A stretch of 64,000 nucleotides of DNA from Palsa-459 sp963841965 (GTDB lineage Bacteria > Actinomycetota > Acidimicrobiia > Acidimicrobiales > RAAP-2), in contig CAWJES010000013.1 in NCBI GenBank assembly GCA_963841965.1, positions 62,001-126,000 of the forward strand, given 5' to 3'. Numbering within the stretch: position 1 is the first letter of the stretch; each line of letters begins with the position of its first letter. The position numbers and the translations under genes are program-made. The notes under the pieces were generated by a model, which saw nothing but the letters and a program-made list of their open reading frames with translations, did not search any database and was not told where the DNA came from. Positions 7,662 through 16,211 of this stretch are shown here, one piece after another.

Positions 7662-9775
7662 TCCGTCTCCGAGGAGATGTAGCCGGGCGAGTCGAGCGAC
7701 GTCTGGTCGTAGACGGATGCCTCCGCGTCGGAGCCCGAGCTCGGGGGGACGACACCGTGCTCGGTGAGGTAGATCTCGCGGCGTCGGCGACGCGAGGCGA
7801 TGATGCCCTGCGGACGGAAGATCATCATCACGATCAGCAGCGCGCCGAGGTACATGTAGAAGTCCTCGGGGTTGTAGCTCGCGATCTGGTGCTGCTGGAG
7901 GTAGGCGGGGAGGCCCTGGATGACGATCGCACCGACGACCGCCCCGGGGAGCGAGCCCATGCCGCCGAAGATCACGATGACGAGCACGGTGATGGACAGC
8001 TGGACCTGGAAGTCCGCCGGGTAGAGGCTCCCGATCTGGCTCGCGAGGAAGACGCCCGCGAACCCCGCGGTCGAGGCCCCGATCGCGAACGCCATGACCT
8101 TGTACTTGAGCGCGTTGACGCCGAGCGAGTCGGCCGCGACCTCGTCCTCGCGGATGGCGGTCCACGAACGACCCACCTTCGAGTGCTCGAGGAACGTGAA
8201 CGCGATCATGAACAGCACCGCGAACGCGAGGATCAGGTAGTAGTACGGCATGTAGGACGTGGCCGACCACTCCTGGCTCGCTTTCAGCACCTTCGTGACG
8301 ATGTGCAGGGAGAAGCTGGGCACCAGGTTCGGTGTCCCCGACGGCCCCCCCGTGATTCCGGTGAGGTTGTTGGCGGTGATGAAGACGACCTCGCCGAAGC
8401 CCAGCGTGACGATTGCGAGATAGTCGCCTCTCAGCCGGAGTGTGGGCGTGCCGAGCAGGACGCCGGCGAGCATCGCGGCCACGATCGCGAACGGGATGAC
8501 GAAGAACGGGTTCAGCACGAAGGGCGGATGGATGGGCAGCGCGCCCGTGAAGTACGCCGCTGTGTACGCCCCGATCGCGTAGAAGGCGACGTATCCGAGG
8601 TCCAGAAGCCCCGCGAATCCGACGACGACGTTGAGGCCGAGGGCGAGCAGCACGTAGATGGCGATCTGCGTGACGAGGTTCGACTGGCTGGCCGGGTCCA
8701 TGTGCAACGGCCATTCGACCGCCACGAGCAGGGCGACGATCGTGAGTGCGGGCGTCCCCATCGAACGCGTTGACCGGCGCGAGATGCCGAACTGCTCGAC
8801 GTGCTGCGGGGGCCTTGCCTGACGGCCGATCCCGAGGAGCTCGGCGACGATCCATAGGAAGGACCCGACGATCAGCAGCGCACCGATCGCCATGATGGTG
8901 AGGCCGGCCGAATGGTCGTGGACCAGCAGGTGCTTGGCCGACAACCAGTGCGCGAAGGAGTTCGGCGTCGTCGCGTCCCACTGGCTCCAGCTGGTCCACA
9001 TGAGGAATCCGTAGATGAGGAGCGCGAGGCCGGCGAGCGACGCCACGAGGCGTGCGCGCTTCGGCGTGACGACGTTGTGGACCGCCGCGATGAGCACGAG
9101 GAGCGCTTCGATCGCATAGAGGGCGGCCGCGATGACGAGGAGCCCCACGCCGAGCGGCCGGTTGTGCGGCACTGCGCCGATCTTGTTGAGGTAGTGGCTC
9201 ACCGGCCCGGTGATCGCCGCGAGCATGCCGTAGAGCGCGATGAACGCGTACCCGGTGAGGCGCGCTGCGCGCAGCGAGACGGCGCCCCACAGGTAGACCA
9301 CGAGCTCCATGACGAGCAGGGAGGCGCCGATCTGGATGCACAGACCGCCCTTCCAGGTGTCGTGGGGCGAGATCCAGGTGACGTAGATGAACCCGAAGGC
9401 GATGACGAGCGTCTCGAGGATCGCCCGATCGCGGATGGTCGCGAGGCGCACCTTCGCCGGCGTCGTCACCCGGGCGACGCCGGACTTCACGGTCGACCCC
9501 AGCTGGGCCCAGAAGGTGAGGACGAGGAACATCGCCACGCCGAGGCCGATGAACCACCACACGCGGGGGAACGCGAGGGATCCCGTGATGCCCGAGGTCG
9601 GTGCGAGCGCGCTGCCCGATGGCCCGGTCATCACCGCAATCACGAGGGCCGTCAGGATGCAGGCAACGAACCGCTTCGCGGTCTTGGACTGCGCGGCGGT
9701 CGACACGCGCTCGACGAAGGTGCGCGGTGGGTCCGCGTGGTCGCTCGGCCCTCGGACTGGTGCGGTCGTCGTCAT
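7658..9775 (-). CDS. livM: Branched-chain amino-acid ABC transporter permease LivM with a large N-terminal membrane extension
   Basis: This 705-residue permease is far longer than usual for LivM (roughly 300-450). The recognisable LivM core begins near residue 345, with YVLLALGLNVVVGFAGLLDL, LRGDYLAIVTLGFGE, the coupling-helix region RSWTAIREDEVAADSLGV and FGGMGSLPGAVVGA. The first 340 residues contain about seven hydrophobic segments separated by short basic loops and are not part of the standard fold. A variable hydrophilic tail of about 45 residues closes the protein. The start ATG overlaps the livH stop (ATGA), which fixes the long form as the intended product. Confidence 0.92.
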   Translation of the reverse strand: MTTTAPVRGPSDHADPPRTFVERVSTAAQSKTAKRFVACILTALVIAVMTGPSGSALAPTSGITGSLAFPRVWWFIGLGVAMFLVLTFWAQLGSTVKSGVARVTTPAKVRLATIRDRAILETLVIAFGFIYVTWISPHDTWKGGLCIQIGASLLVMELVVYLWGAVSLRAARLTGYAFIALYGMLAAITGPVSHYLNKIGAVPHNRPLGVGLLVIAAALYAIEALLVLIAAVHNVVTPKRARLVASLAGLALLIYGFLMWTSWSQWDATTPNSFAHWLSAKHLLVHDHSAGLTIMAIGALLIVGSFLWIVAELLGIGRQARPPQHVEQFGISRRSTRSMGTPALTIVALLVAVEWPLHMDPASQSNLVTQIAIYVLLALGLNVVVGFAGLLDLGYVAFYAIGAYTAAYFTGALPIHPPFVLNPFFVIPFAIVAAMLAGVLLGTPTLRLRGDYLAIVTLGFGEVVFITANNLTGITGGPSGTPNLVPSFSLHIVTKVLKASQEWSATSYMPYYYLILAFAVLFMIAFTFLEHSKVGRSWTAIREDEVAADSLGVNALKYKVMAFAIGASTAGFAGVFLASQIGSLYPADFQVQLSITVLVIVIFGGMGSLPGAVVGAIVIQGLPAYLQQHQIASYNPEDFYMYLGALLIVMMIFRPQGIIASRRRRREIYLTEHGVVPPSSGSDAEASVYDQTSLDSPGYISSETE

Positions 9776-10719
9776 GCCGCCCTCCCCAGCTGCTCGCCCA
9801 GGATGCCGGTGGGCTTGAACATGAGGACGATGACGAGGACGCCGAAGGTGACGACGTCCTGCCAGCTCGCCGAGATCCACTTGAGCGGGATCGCCTCGGC
9901 GACGCCGAGCAGCAGGCCGCCGAGCATGGCACCGCGCAGGTTCCCGATCCCTCCGAGCACCGCCGCGGTGAAGGCCTTGAGCCCGGGGACGAAGCCCATC
10001 TGGAACCCGACGCCGAACTGCATGCCCCACAGGCATCCCGCCGCGCCGCCCATCATCCCGCCGATGATGAACGTCAGCGAGATCGTGCGGTTGATGTTGA
10101 CGCCCATCAGGCTCGCGGTCTCGGCGTCCTGGGCCACGGCCCGGATCCCCCGACCGAGCTTCGTCCGGTTCACGATCGTGTCGACGAAGATGAGCAGCAG
10201 GATCGAGACGACGAAGACCAGGATCCACATCTGCTGGATGGGCGCCCCGCAGACGGACAGCGCGTTCCCGCTCACGAGGGCGGGCTTCGGGACGAACACG
10301 GGGATCCTCCCGAACTCCTTGCCCGCGAAGTACTGGAGGAAGAGGGACGCCCCGATCGCGCTGATCAGGTACGTCAGCTTCGGCGCGTTGCGCTGGCGGA
10401 GGGGGCGGTACGCGACCCGCTCGACGCCGAAGGCGACGATCGCGCCGATCAGCCCTCCCGCGAGGATGCCGATGACCACGTACCCGATCGCGAAGACCCC
10501 GCCGGGCGAGGTGCCGCCCAGGATGGCGTGCAGGACGAAGTACGCGCCGAACCCGCCGGCCATGAACACCTCGGAGTGCGCGAAGTTGATCAGCCGCAGC
10601 ACGCCGTAGACGAGCGTGTACCCCAGTGCGATCAGCGCGTAGAGGAAGCCGTTCGCCAGACCGCCGACCAGCAGGGATATCCAGATGTTGTTGTTCGCGA
10701 TGAACGCTGGACAGTGCAT
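9772..10719 (-). CDS. livH: Branched-chain amino-acid ABC transporter permease LivH
   Basis: A 315-residue inner-membrane permease with about eight helices. It starts with GLANGFLYALIALGYTLVYG and INFAHSEVFMAGGFGAY, the LivH hallmark, and contains GRGIRAVAQDAETASLMGV, the coupling helix that meets the ATPases, and a GGIGNLRGAMLGGLLLG stretch. The start ATG is 130 bases from the livK stop, with a strong hairpin terminator between them, so livH is probably read either by read-through or from a weak promoter in that gap. Confidence 0.95.
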   Translation of the reverse strand: MHCPAFIANNNIWISLLVGGLANGFLYALIALGYTLVYGVLRLINFAHSEVFMAGGFGAYFVLHAILGGTSPGGVFAIGYVVIGILAGGLIGAIVAFGVERVAYRPLRQRNAPKLTYLISAIGASLFLQYFAGKEFGRIPVFVPKPALVSGNALSVCGAPIQQMWILVFVVSILLLIFVDTIVNRTKLGRGIRAVAQDAETASLMGVNINRTISLTFIIGGMMGGAAGCLWGMQFGVGFQMGFVPGLKAFTAAVLGGIGNLRGAMLGGLLLGVAEAIPLKWISASWQDVVTFGVLVIVLMFKPTGILGEQLGRAA

Positions 10720-10790
10720 GCGGTCGGGACACCCCCCTCGGTCGTGGGCTGAAGATTAGCCACACCTGCCGGAAGCGTCCGGAAAGCGAA

Positions 10791-10832
10791 ACAGGCCGGG
10801 CACCCAGCATTTGCGCTGGGTGCCCGGCCTGT
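10791..10832 (-). terminator. Strong rho-independent-like hairpin between livK and livH
   Basis: An exact 18-base inverted repeat, left arm 10791-10808 and right arm 10815-10832, encloses a 6-base loop. It starts 18 bases after the livK stop on the transcribed strand. The bases that follow on that strand are pyrimidine-rich (TTCGCTTTCC) but not a run of T. This layout, a hairpin between the binding-protein gene and the permease genes, would let livK be made in excess of the membrane components. Confidence 0.85.
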
Positions 10833-10849
10833 CACCGGACTCGGTTGGA

Positions 10850-12073
10850 CTACTCCAGGCCGAGCTGGTCGATCACGCCGTTCTTGACCTCGTTGACGTA
10901 CACCGCGCTGCCCGCGATGTTGCCGTTCACCTCGAAGGAGATGGTCTTGGTCAGTCCGACGAACTTGATCCGGTCAAGCTCCGCGATGACCGCGGCACGG
11001 GTGATGTTCTTCGTGCCACCGTGCTTCGCCGAGATGATCTTCATGTCGTCGATGATGGTGTTGGCTGCGTCGAAGGCCTCGGCCGAGTAGGTGCCCGGGG
11101 CGAACTTCGCGAGCTTCTTGAAGCCGGTCGCGAATGCCTTGTCAGCCGCCGTTGCGCCGAGGACCGAGCACGCGCAGGTCAGGTAGACGCCGTTCGCTGC
11201 CGATGCCGGGCTCGTGCCCAGGATCAGGTGCGGGTCGTCGCTGCCGTCGCCGCTCATCACCTTGCCGGTGTACCCCGCGGTGTGCAGGGCGCCGAGCAGG
11301 AGGCCGAGGTCGCAGTAGTAGCCGCCGTAGAAGACGATCTGCGGCTTGGCCGCGACGATGGTCGAGGCGACGGTCGGGTACTGGGTGGGGTCACCCGTGC
11401 CGCCGTTGCCACAGCCGGTCGTGTTGGGAACCGTCGAGCTCGTCACCGAGGCTCCATCAGCGGTCGCCGTCGAGCCGAATGCGGAGGAGAGTCCCTGGCC
11501 GTAGGTCGAGGCGTCGTTGATGTTGTAGATCTTCTTGAACTTCAGCGTCTTGACGACGTAGTTCGCGTCCGCGGGACCCTGCACGCTGTCGTCAGCGACG
11601 ACGCGGAAGAAGTTCCTCCAGCCGAAGGTCGACAGTGCCGGGTTGGTTGCCGACGGGCTCACCGTTGCGAGGTGGGCGGAGCTGAACGTGGGCTCAGCCG
11701 CCTTGGTCGCACCGGAGAATGCCGGTCCGACGACGCCGATGACCGACTTGTTCGACACCAGCTGCGATGCGATGGTCGGGGAGACCGTGGCAGAGCCCTG
11801 GTCGTCCTTGCCCGAGTACTTGAGCTTGAACGGCAGGTTTCCGAACTGCGAGGTACCTGCGTTCGCCTCGTTGATGGCCAGCTGGACAGCGAATGCCATG
11901 TTGAGGCCGAGCTGGGCGTTGCCACCCGAGAGCGGGCCCTCGTAGGCAAGCGTGTACGTCGGCTTTGCAGTTGCGTGGTGCTTGGCGCTAGCAAACGCCG
12001 ATGCGCTGAAGCCAGTGAGCACGAGTGCCCCGGCCACGAGCGGCACACCAGCCTTCATGAGCAATTGCCTCAT
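10850..12073 (-). CDS. livK: Branched-chain amino-acid ABC transporter substrate-binding protein LivK
   Basis: A 407-residue secreted periplasmic-binding-type protein. Residues 1-30 form a signal peptide (MRQLLMKAGVPLVAGALVL, ending ASAFASA); no lipobox cysteine is present. The mature part has the family pattern: YEGPLSGGNAQLG near the start, GVVGPAFSGATKA, FRVVADDSVQGPADA and the YSAEAFDAANTIIDD region. I chose the ATG at 12073, preceded by AGGAGG with 7-base spacing; the frame is open further upstream but without a ribosome site. It delivers substrate to LivHMGF. Confidence 0.95.
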   Translation of the reverse strand: MRQLLMKAGVPLVAGALVLTGFSASAFASAKHHATAKPTYTLAYEGPLSGGNAQLGLNMAFAVQLAINEANAGTSQFGNLPFKLKYSGKDDQGSATVSPTIASQLVSNKSVIGVVGPAFSGATKAAEPTFSSAHLATVSPSATNPALSTFGWRNFFRVVADDSVQGPADANYVVKTLKFKKIYNINDASTYGQGLSSAFGSTATADGASVTSSTVPNTTGCGNGGTGDPTQYPTVASTIVAAKPQIVFYGGYYCDLGLLLGALHTAGYTGKVMSGDGSDDPHLILGTSPASAANGVYLTCACSVLGATAADKAFATGFKKLAKFAPGTYSAEAFDAANTIIDDMKIISAKHGGTKNITRAAVIAELDRIKFVGLTKTISFEVNGNIAGSAVYVNEVKNGVIDQLGLE

Positions 12074-12126
12074 GAGGTCTCCTCCTATTGGGTATGCACT
12101 TCGGGTACAACGGTTGTGCCCCGGAC

Positions 12127-12140
12127 CTGTCCGCGGACAG
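12127..12140. promoter_or_regulatory. Perfect 14-base palindrome in the livK leader, candidate operator
   Basis: CTGTCCGCGGACAG is its own reverse complement. On the livK strand it begins about 8 bases after the proposed -10 box, where a repressor would block initiation, and lies 54 bases before the livK ATG. No regulator gene is adjacent, so the binding protein is unknown. Confidence 0.45.
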
Positions 12141-12147
12141 TGGCGAA

Positions 12148-12177
12148 ACCCTACTGTCCCAATTGCCCCGATTCCAA
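12148..12177 (-). promoter_or_regulatory. Candidate livK promoter
   Basis: On the reverse strand TTGGAA (12172-12177) and TAGGGT (12148-12153) are separated by 18 bases, a fair match to primary sigma factor boxes. The start of transcription would fall near 12141, about 68 bases before the livK ATG. Sequence match only. Confidence 0.4.
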
Positions 12178-12338
12178 GCGGGTCCACAGGTTTCTTTTGA
12201 GGTTTCTTCACGACCTCCTCACGGGACGGTCATCTGGGGATTCCCGTCCGCGAGCCACCTGGACTCGATCAGGATCGAGGAAGGCAGCGGCTGGCACGCC
12301 GCGCTCCCGGCAAGGCACGGGGCACTGCTCGTGGAAGG

Positions 12339-12361
12339 TCCCGGGCCGCAATTGCCCGGGA
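12339..12361. repeat. Inverted repeat upstream of the 3-hydroxyacyl-CoA dehydrogenase gene
   Basis: TCCCGGGC at 12339-12346 is mirrored exactly by GCCCGGGA at 12354-12361 with a 7-base AT-containing spacer. It is the only strong symmetry in the right half of the 364-base gap between livK and the dehydrogenase (12074-12437), and lies 77 bases before the dehydrogenase start. It could be an operator or an RNA hairpin; nothing else recognisable is in this half of the gap. Confidence 0.35.
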
Positions 12362-12437
12362 GCGCCCCGAACGGCCAAGATCCAACCCGTCGTTCGGTGC
12401 CCTGTGGGCATGGACGGTACCCGATGAGGAGGCAGCG

Positions 12438-13289
12438 GTGGACAGGATTGGCATTGTTGGGTGCGGCCTCATGGGGTCGGGGATCGCCGAGGTGTGCGCG
12501 AAGGCGGGGGCTGACGTGGTCGTCCTCGAGCGCGACGCGGATGCCCTGGCTGCCGGGCGAGCCCGCATCGAGCGGTCCCTCTCGAGGGCGGTCGCCGCGG
12601 GGAAGCTCCCTGAGGCGGACGCGGATGCGGCGCGGGCGAATCTCACCTTCGCCGAAACCTTCGACGCGCTCGGCGATCGCCAACTGGTCGTCGAGGCGGT
12701 GGCCGAGGACGAGGCGACCAAGCTCGAGGTCTTCGGGCTCATCGACAAGGTCGTGACCGACGAGGGCGCGATCCTGGCCACGAACACCTCGTCGATCCCG
12801 ATCATCAAGCTCGCGATGGCGACGGGCCGGCCCGAGCAGGTCATCGGGATGCACTTCTTCAACCCCGTGCCGGTCCTCAAGCTGGTGGAGGTCATCTCCT
12901 CGCTGCTCACCAGCGCGGACACGACGTCTCGGACGAGGGAGTTCGCGACCGGGCGGCTCGGCAAGCAGGTGATCACCTCGCCCGACCGAGCCGGCTTCGT
13001 GGTCAACGCGCTGCTGATTCCGTACCTGCTGAGCTCGATCCGCATGCTCGAGTCGGGGTACGCGAGCGCGGAGGACATCGACACGGGGATGGTGCTCGGC
13101 TGTGCGCACCCGCTCGGGCCGCTCGCGCTCACGGACCTGATCGGCCTCGACACGACGCTCGCGGTCGCGGAGTCCCTCTACGAGGAGTTCAAGGAGCCCC
13201 ACTTCGCGCCGCCGCCGCTGCTCAGCCGGATGACCCAGGCGGGGCTGCTCGGCCGCAAGACCGGCCAGGGGTTCTACGCCTACAAGTGA
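12438..13289 (+). CDS. hbd: 3-hydroxybutyryl-CoA (3-hydroxyacyl-CoA) dehydrogenase
   Basis: A 283-residue NAD-dependent enzyme that oxidises L-3-hydroxyacyl-CoA in fatty-acid or butyrate metabolism. It has the Rossmann start IGIVGCGLMGSGIAEVCAKAG, NTSSIPI, the catalytic-histidine motif GMHFFNPVPVLKLVEV near residue 138, and the C-terminal domain with RAGFVVNALLIPYLL and HPLGPLALTDLIGLD. The GTG start follows GAGGAGG by six bases. Length is normal for the stand-alone (non-fused) form, as in mycobacterial FadB2. Confidence 0.93.
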   Translation: MDRIGIVGCGLMGSGIAEVCAKAGADVVVLERDADALAAGRARIERSLSRAVAAGKLPEADADAARANLTFAETFDALGDRQLVVEAVAEDEATKLEVFGLIDKVVTDEGAILATNTSSIPIIKLAMATGRPEQVIGMHFFNPVPVLKLVEVISSLLTSADTTSRTREFATGRLGKQVITSPDRAGFVVNALLIPYLLSSIRMLESGYASAEDIDTGMVLGCAHPLGPLALTDLIGLDTTLAVAESLYEEFKEPHFAPPPLLSRMTQAGLLGRKTGQGFYAYK

Positions 13290-13295
13290 CGGACG

Positions 13296-13312
13296 CGGGC
13301 ACGGCGTGCCCG
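13296..13312. terminator. Short hairpin between convergent genes
   Basis: CGGGCAC at 13296-13302 pairs with GTGCCCG at 13306-13312 around a 3-base loop, in the 24-base gap between the stops of the dehydrogenase and the YbhN-like gene. There is no T run on either side, so it is at best a weak bidirectional terminator. Confidence 0.4.
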
Positions 13313-13313
13313 A

Positions 13314-14393
13314 TCAGGTGCGCGCCCGCTTGAGGGCGCGGCGGTGGTACGCGCCGTACGCAATGGGTCCCGCGGCGAGCGGGAGCCAGTAGGAGGCGAG
13401 CCGGTACGCGAGGGTGGCGAGCACCGCGTCCCCGCCGGGCACGCCGGCGAGGATGAGGAATCCCGCAAGCGAGGCCTCCACGATGCCGAGGCCCCCGGGC
13501 GTGATCGGGACGAGCCCGATGATCCCGGTCACCGCATAGGCGAGCAGCACCAGCGAGGGCCGGGGGTGGCTCCCCGTCGCCCGCAGGCAGAACAGCAAAG
13601 TCAGGTAGTCGAACAGGAGCCTCCCGGCGGACAGCAGCACGGCCTGCCTCCACTGGTCGCCGAGGACGGACCGGACCTCGTTGCGCTCGCGGAGCACCAT
13701 CGCGGCCGTCCCCGCCATCGGGGTGCGCTTCTTGAAGATCCGGTTGTACGCCCGTTCGACGAAGGACGCAGTTGCCCGGAGCGGGGCATCGGTCGTCAGG
13801 ATCAGCGCGCCGAATCCGGCGAAGAGGACGAAGCCGATCAGCCCGATGATCGCGCTCGTGAGGAGGCCGCCGGCGACCGGCGCGCCGAATGCGATCGCGG
13901 GCAGCGCGAAGATCGGCAGCGCCAGGAGCCCCCCGATCCCGAGCAGGGAGAAGGTGGTGAGTCCGCCAACCGCGACCGTGCTGTCGATCCCCGACGCCTC
14001 GAGCATCCGGAACTGGACGGCGGCGCCCGCTGCGGCACCGCCCGGGACGATGAGGGTCACCGAGTTGCCGGCCAGCTGCGCCGTGACGACGGAGAACCAC
14101 GCCTTGGTCCGCAGCGCGAGCCGCTGCAGCGCGAAGGTGCAGAAGAAGTGGGCGACCTGGGCTGCGACGGCGGCGAGGAACCACCATGGCTGGAGGGTCC
14201 GCAGCCGTGGCCACGAGTCGAGGACCTCGGTCAGGGTCGGGAAGACGAAGTAGAGGCCGATCCCCGCGATCAGGACGACGACGAGCCGCCGAGCGACGAC
14301 CTTCCAGCCGAGCGGCGCGTGCTCCTCGGCAGCGATCGCCTTCCGCAGCGGCTGCTCCTCAGGCTCCCCCGCGAAGGGATCTGGAGCGGTCAC
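13314..14393 (-). CDS. YbhN / lysylphosphatidylglycerol-synthase-TM family membrane protein
   Basis: A 359-residue protein with about eight membrane helices, matching the UPF0104/LPG_synthase_TM family. Typical segments are AGNSVTLIVPGGAAAGAAVQFRM with its glycine-rich turn, and YAVTGIIGLVPITPGGLGIVE near residue 290. It has no aminoacyl-transferase domain, so it resembles the flippase-type half found alone in many bacteria, with a suspected role in moving lipids across the membrane. The start is GTG at 14393. It is monocistronic. Confidence 0.82.
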   Translation of the reverse strand: MTAPDPFAGEPEEQPLRKAIAAEEHAPLGWKVVARRLVVVLIAGIGLYFVFPTLTEVLDSWPRLRTLQPWWFLAAVAAQVAHFFCTFALQRLALRTKAWFSVVTAQLAGNSVTLIVPGGAAAGAAVQFRMLEASGIDSTVAVGGLTTFSLLGIGGLLALPIFALPAIAFGAPVAGGLLTSAIIGLIGFVLFAGFGALILTTDAPLRATASFVERAYNRIFKKRTPMAGTAAMVLRERNEVRSVLGDQWRQAVLLSAGRLLFDYLTLLFCLRATGSHPRPSLVLLAYAVTGIIGLVPITPGGLGIVEASLAGFLILAGVPGGDAVLATLAYRLASYWLPLAAGPIAYGAYHRRALKRART

Positions 14394-14453
14394 GACCGAT
14401 CACCGTACCGCCCGGCACAACGCTGGTGCCCGGCGGTACAGATCACGCGTGGG

Positions 14454-15719
14454 TCAGTTGCAGACCTGGGTGGTCGGCACGATCCCGGTCTGTCCCGTCG
14501 GGACGTAGGGGTCGGGGTTCGCCACGCCGGCGAACCGGTCTGCGATCCACTGGGTCATGTCATTGAAGCTCGGCGCGATGACGCCCGCATGCGACTGGCC
14601 CGGGTAGATCCATCGCTGGAGCACCTGGCCGAGGCCACACAGGTGCGTGTAGAGCAGCTGGGTCGAGACGACCGGGATCTGCTCGTCCGCGCCACCCTGG
14701 ATGATGACCATCGGGACGGGGGAGTCGGTCGTGAACGACTCGGGGTCGTTTGCAAGGATCAGCCTCTTCCACGTCGGGATGGTCGTTGGGTCGGCCTTCT
14801 GCAGCGCGCTGAAGTCCTTGTTGTTGACGTAGGTCGCAACGGCGGCCTGCAGGGCGCCCGTGCAGTCGCTCGCGCTCTTCACCTTGGCGATGAGGGGCAG
14901 CAGGGAGAGCGCCTTCGGCGTCAGCACCTTGTTCAGCGGGGCGGCCTTGTTGCCGTAGTAGGCGTTGAAGCCGAACGCGACCATGAGGATGTAGTAGGCG
15001 TATGGGCTGGTCTCCAGGAAGGCGTTCAGCAGGCTGAACTGGGACGGCGGCGCTCCTGCGACGACACCCAGCAGGTGGAGGTCCGGCGCGTAGGTGGGTG
15101 CCAGGTGGTCGACGAACATGGCGGTCTGGCCGCCCTCCGAGTGTCCCCAGTCAACCCAGGTCGATGACGTGTCCGCGCCGCTGACGCGCTCGTCTGCGCG
15201 CACGATGTTGATCGTGTCCTCGGCCGCGGACGCGCCAACGATGTAGGGAAGCAGCCCCGGGGTGCCTTCGCCCTGGTAGTCGCTCGCGGTGAATGCCCAG
15301 CCCTTGGCAAGGAACGCGTTCATGATCTGGAGCGGGATGTCCGACCCTCCGATGTTGAGCGAGGGCGCGCACAGGTCCGCCATGCCGTTCGTGCCGTGGT
15401 CCCAGGCGACGACCGGCCATCCGCCCTTCGGCGCCGTGCCGGTGGGGACGATGAGGTAGCCCGTCACCGGGACCGGCTTCGCCTTGTTCGCCTGTGACAC
15501 GTACATGACCCGGTACGCGTTGCCGTTGAGGCCGCCCACCGTGACCGGCGTGTCCTTGATCAGGGTGCCCGGAGCCTTGGAGGGCCACTTCGACGGCACC
15601 GAGTAGAAGGACGGGAGCCCCGGAGGCGCGGGGGTGTTCGCCCCGGCGAAGGCGAGCGGCATGAGACCGGTGATCAGGCCTGCAGCAAGGACGACACTGA
15701 ACAGTCGACGACGACCCAT
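14454..15719 (-). CDS. Secreted lipase of the alpha/beta-hydrolase fold (secretory lipase family)
   Basis: A 421-residue exported hydrolase. The signal peptide is about 26 residues (RRLFSVVLAAGLITGL then AFAGA). The catalytic serine lies in WGHSEGGQ, the aspartate in QGGADEQIPV and the histidine in PGQSHAGV, the pattern of the LIP/secretory-lipase family; an oxyanion-type DHGTNG occurs earlier. The ATG at 15719 is preceded by GGGGGAG at 8-base spacing; further upstream the frame is an antisense shadow of the cold-shock gene. It probably hydrolyses acylglycerols or esters outside the cell. Confidence 0.88.
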   Translation of the reverse strand: MGRRRLFSVVLAAGLITGLMPLAFAGANTPAPPGLPSFYSVPSKWPSKAPGTLIKDTPVTVGGLNGNAYRVMYVSQANKAKPVPVTGYLIVPTGTAPKGGWPVVAWDHGTNGMADLCAPSLNIGGSDIPLQIMNAFLAKGWAFTASDYQGEGTPGLLPYIVGASAAEDTINIVRADERVSGADTSSTWVDWGHSEGGQTAMFVDHLAPTYAPDLHLLGVVAGAPPSQFSLLNAFLETSPYAYYILMVAFGFNAYYGNKAAPLNKVLTPKALSLLPLIAKVKSASDCTGALQAAVATYVNNKDFSALQKADPTTIPTWKRLILANDPESFTTDSPVPMVIIQGGADEQIPVVSTQLLYTHLCGLGQVLQRWIYPGQSHAGVIAPSFNDMTQWIADRFAGVANPDPYVPTGQTGIVPTTQVCN

Positions 15720-15911
15720 GATGATCTCCCCCTTGGTGGAACGAGTCGACGTTAGTTCCGGTTCCCACCCACCGGGTGCCGCCCGGGCACCGATGGGGTT
15801 GCATTCCGGCCCGCAGGCAGTACCCTTGGAGAACTGCCAAGTGGCAGTGCATCCGCACAGAGCGGTGGTCGCGGGCGAAGGCCCGAGGCAATTAAAGGAA
15901 GGTACACGCAA

Positions 15912-16112
15912 GTGACTCAAGGAACCGTAAAGTTCTTCAACAACGAGAAGGGCTACGGCTTCATCTCGCGCGAGGACGGCGAAGACGTCTTCGTTCACTA
16001 CTCGAACATTGCCGGTGACGGCTACCGCTCGCTTGTCGAAGGCCAGGCTGTGGAGTTTGAGGTCGGACCAGGACGCAAGGGTCCCGAGGCGTTGAACGTC
16101 CGGGCAGTCTGA
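15912..16112 (+). CDS. csp: Cold-shock-domain protein, CspA family
   Basis: A 66-residue single cold-shock domain that binds single-stranded RNA or DNA as an RNA chaperone. RNP1 is KGYGFI and RNP2 is VFVHY, with the N-terminal GTVKFFNNEKGYG typical of the family. The start is GTG after AAGGAAGG. The 192-base upstream gap towards the divergent lipase gene leaves room for a long leader, which is usual for csp genes, although I see no clear cold-box motif. Confidence 0.95.
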   Translation: MTQGTVKFFNNEKGYGFISREDGEDVFVHYSNIAGDGYRSLVEGQAVEFEVGPGRKGPEALNVRAV

Positions 16113-16159
16113 CCGACCGCGCACCAACCTGGTGCGCAGTAATCAGAGAAGCTGTGAAG

Positions 16160-16187
16160 CTGAAGGGGCCCCGAGGGGCCCCTTCAG
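16160..16187. terminator. Hairpin terminator between csp and the convergent cytochrome b locus
   Basis: An 11-base stem (16160-16170 with 16177-16187) encloses 6 bases, 48 bases after the csp stop and 25 bases from the stop of the convergent cytochrome b C-terminal gene. The stem is G+C rich with A-T pairs at its base. The sequence beyond the stem on the reverse strand is richer in T than that on the forward strand, so it may serve both directions. Confidence 0.65.
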
Positions 16188-16211
16188 TGCATTCAGGCAC
16201 GGCGCCGGCGA

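Noticed and set aside
6720..9932. A 1070-codon open frame on the reverse strand spanning livG and part of livM
   Set aside because: Only its last 313 codons (from 7661) are livG; the rest is the out-of-frame shadow of livM, which has a proven ATGA start at 9775.
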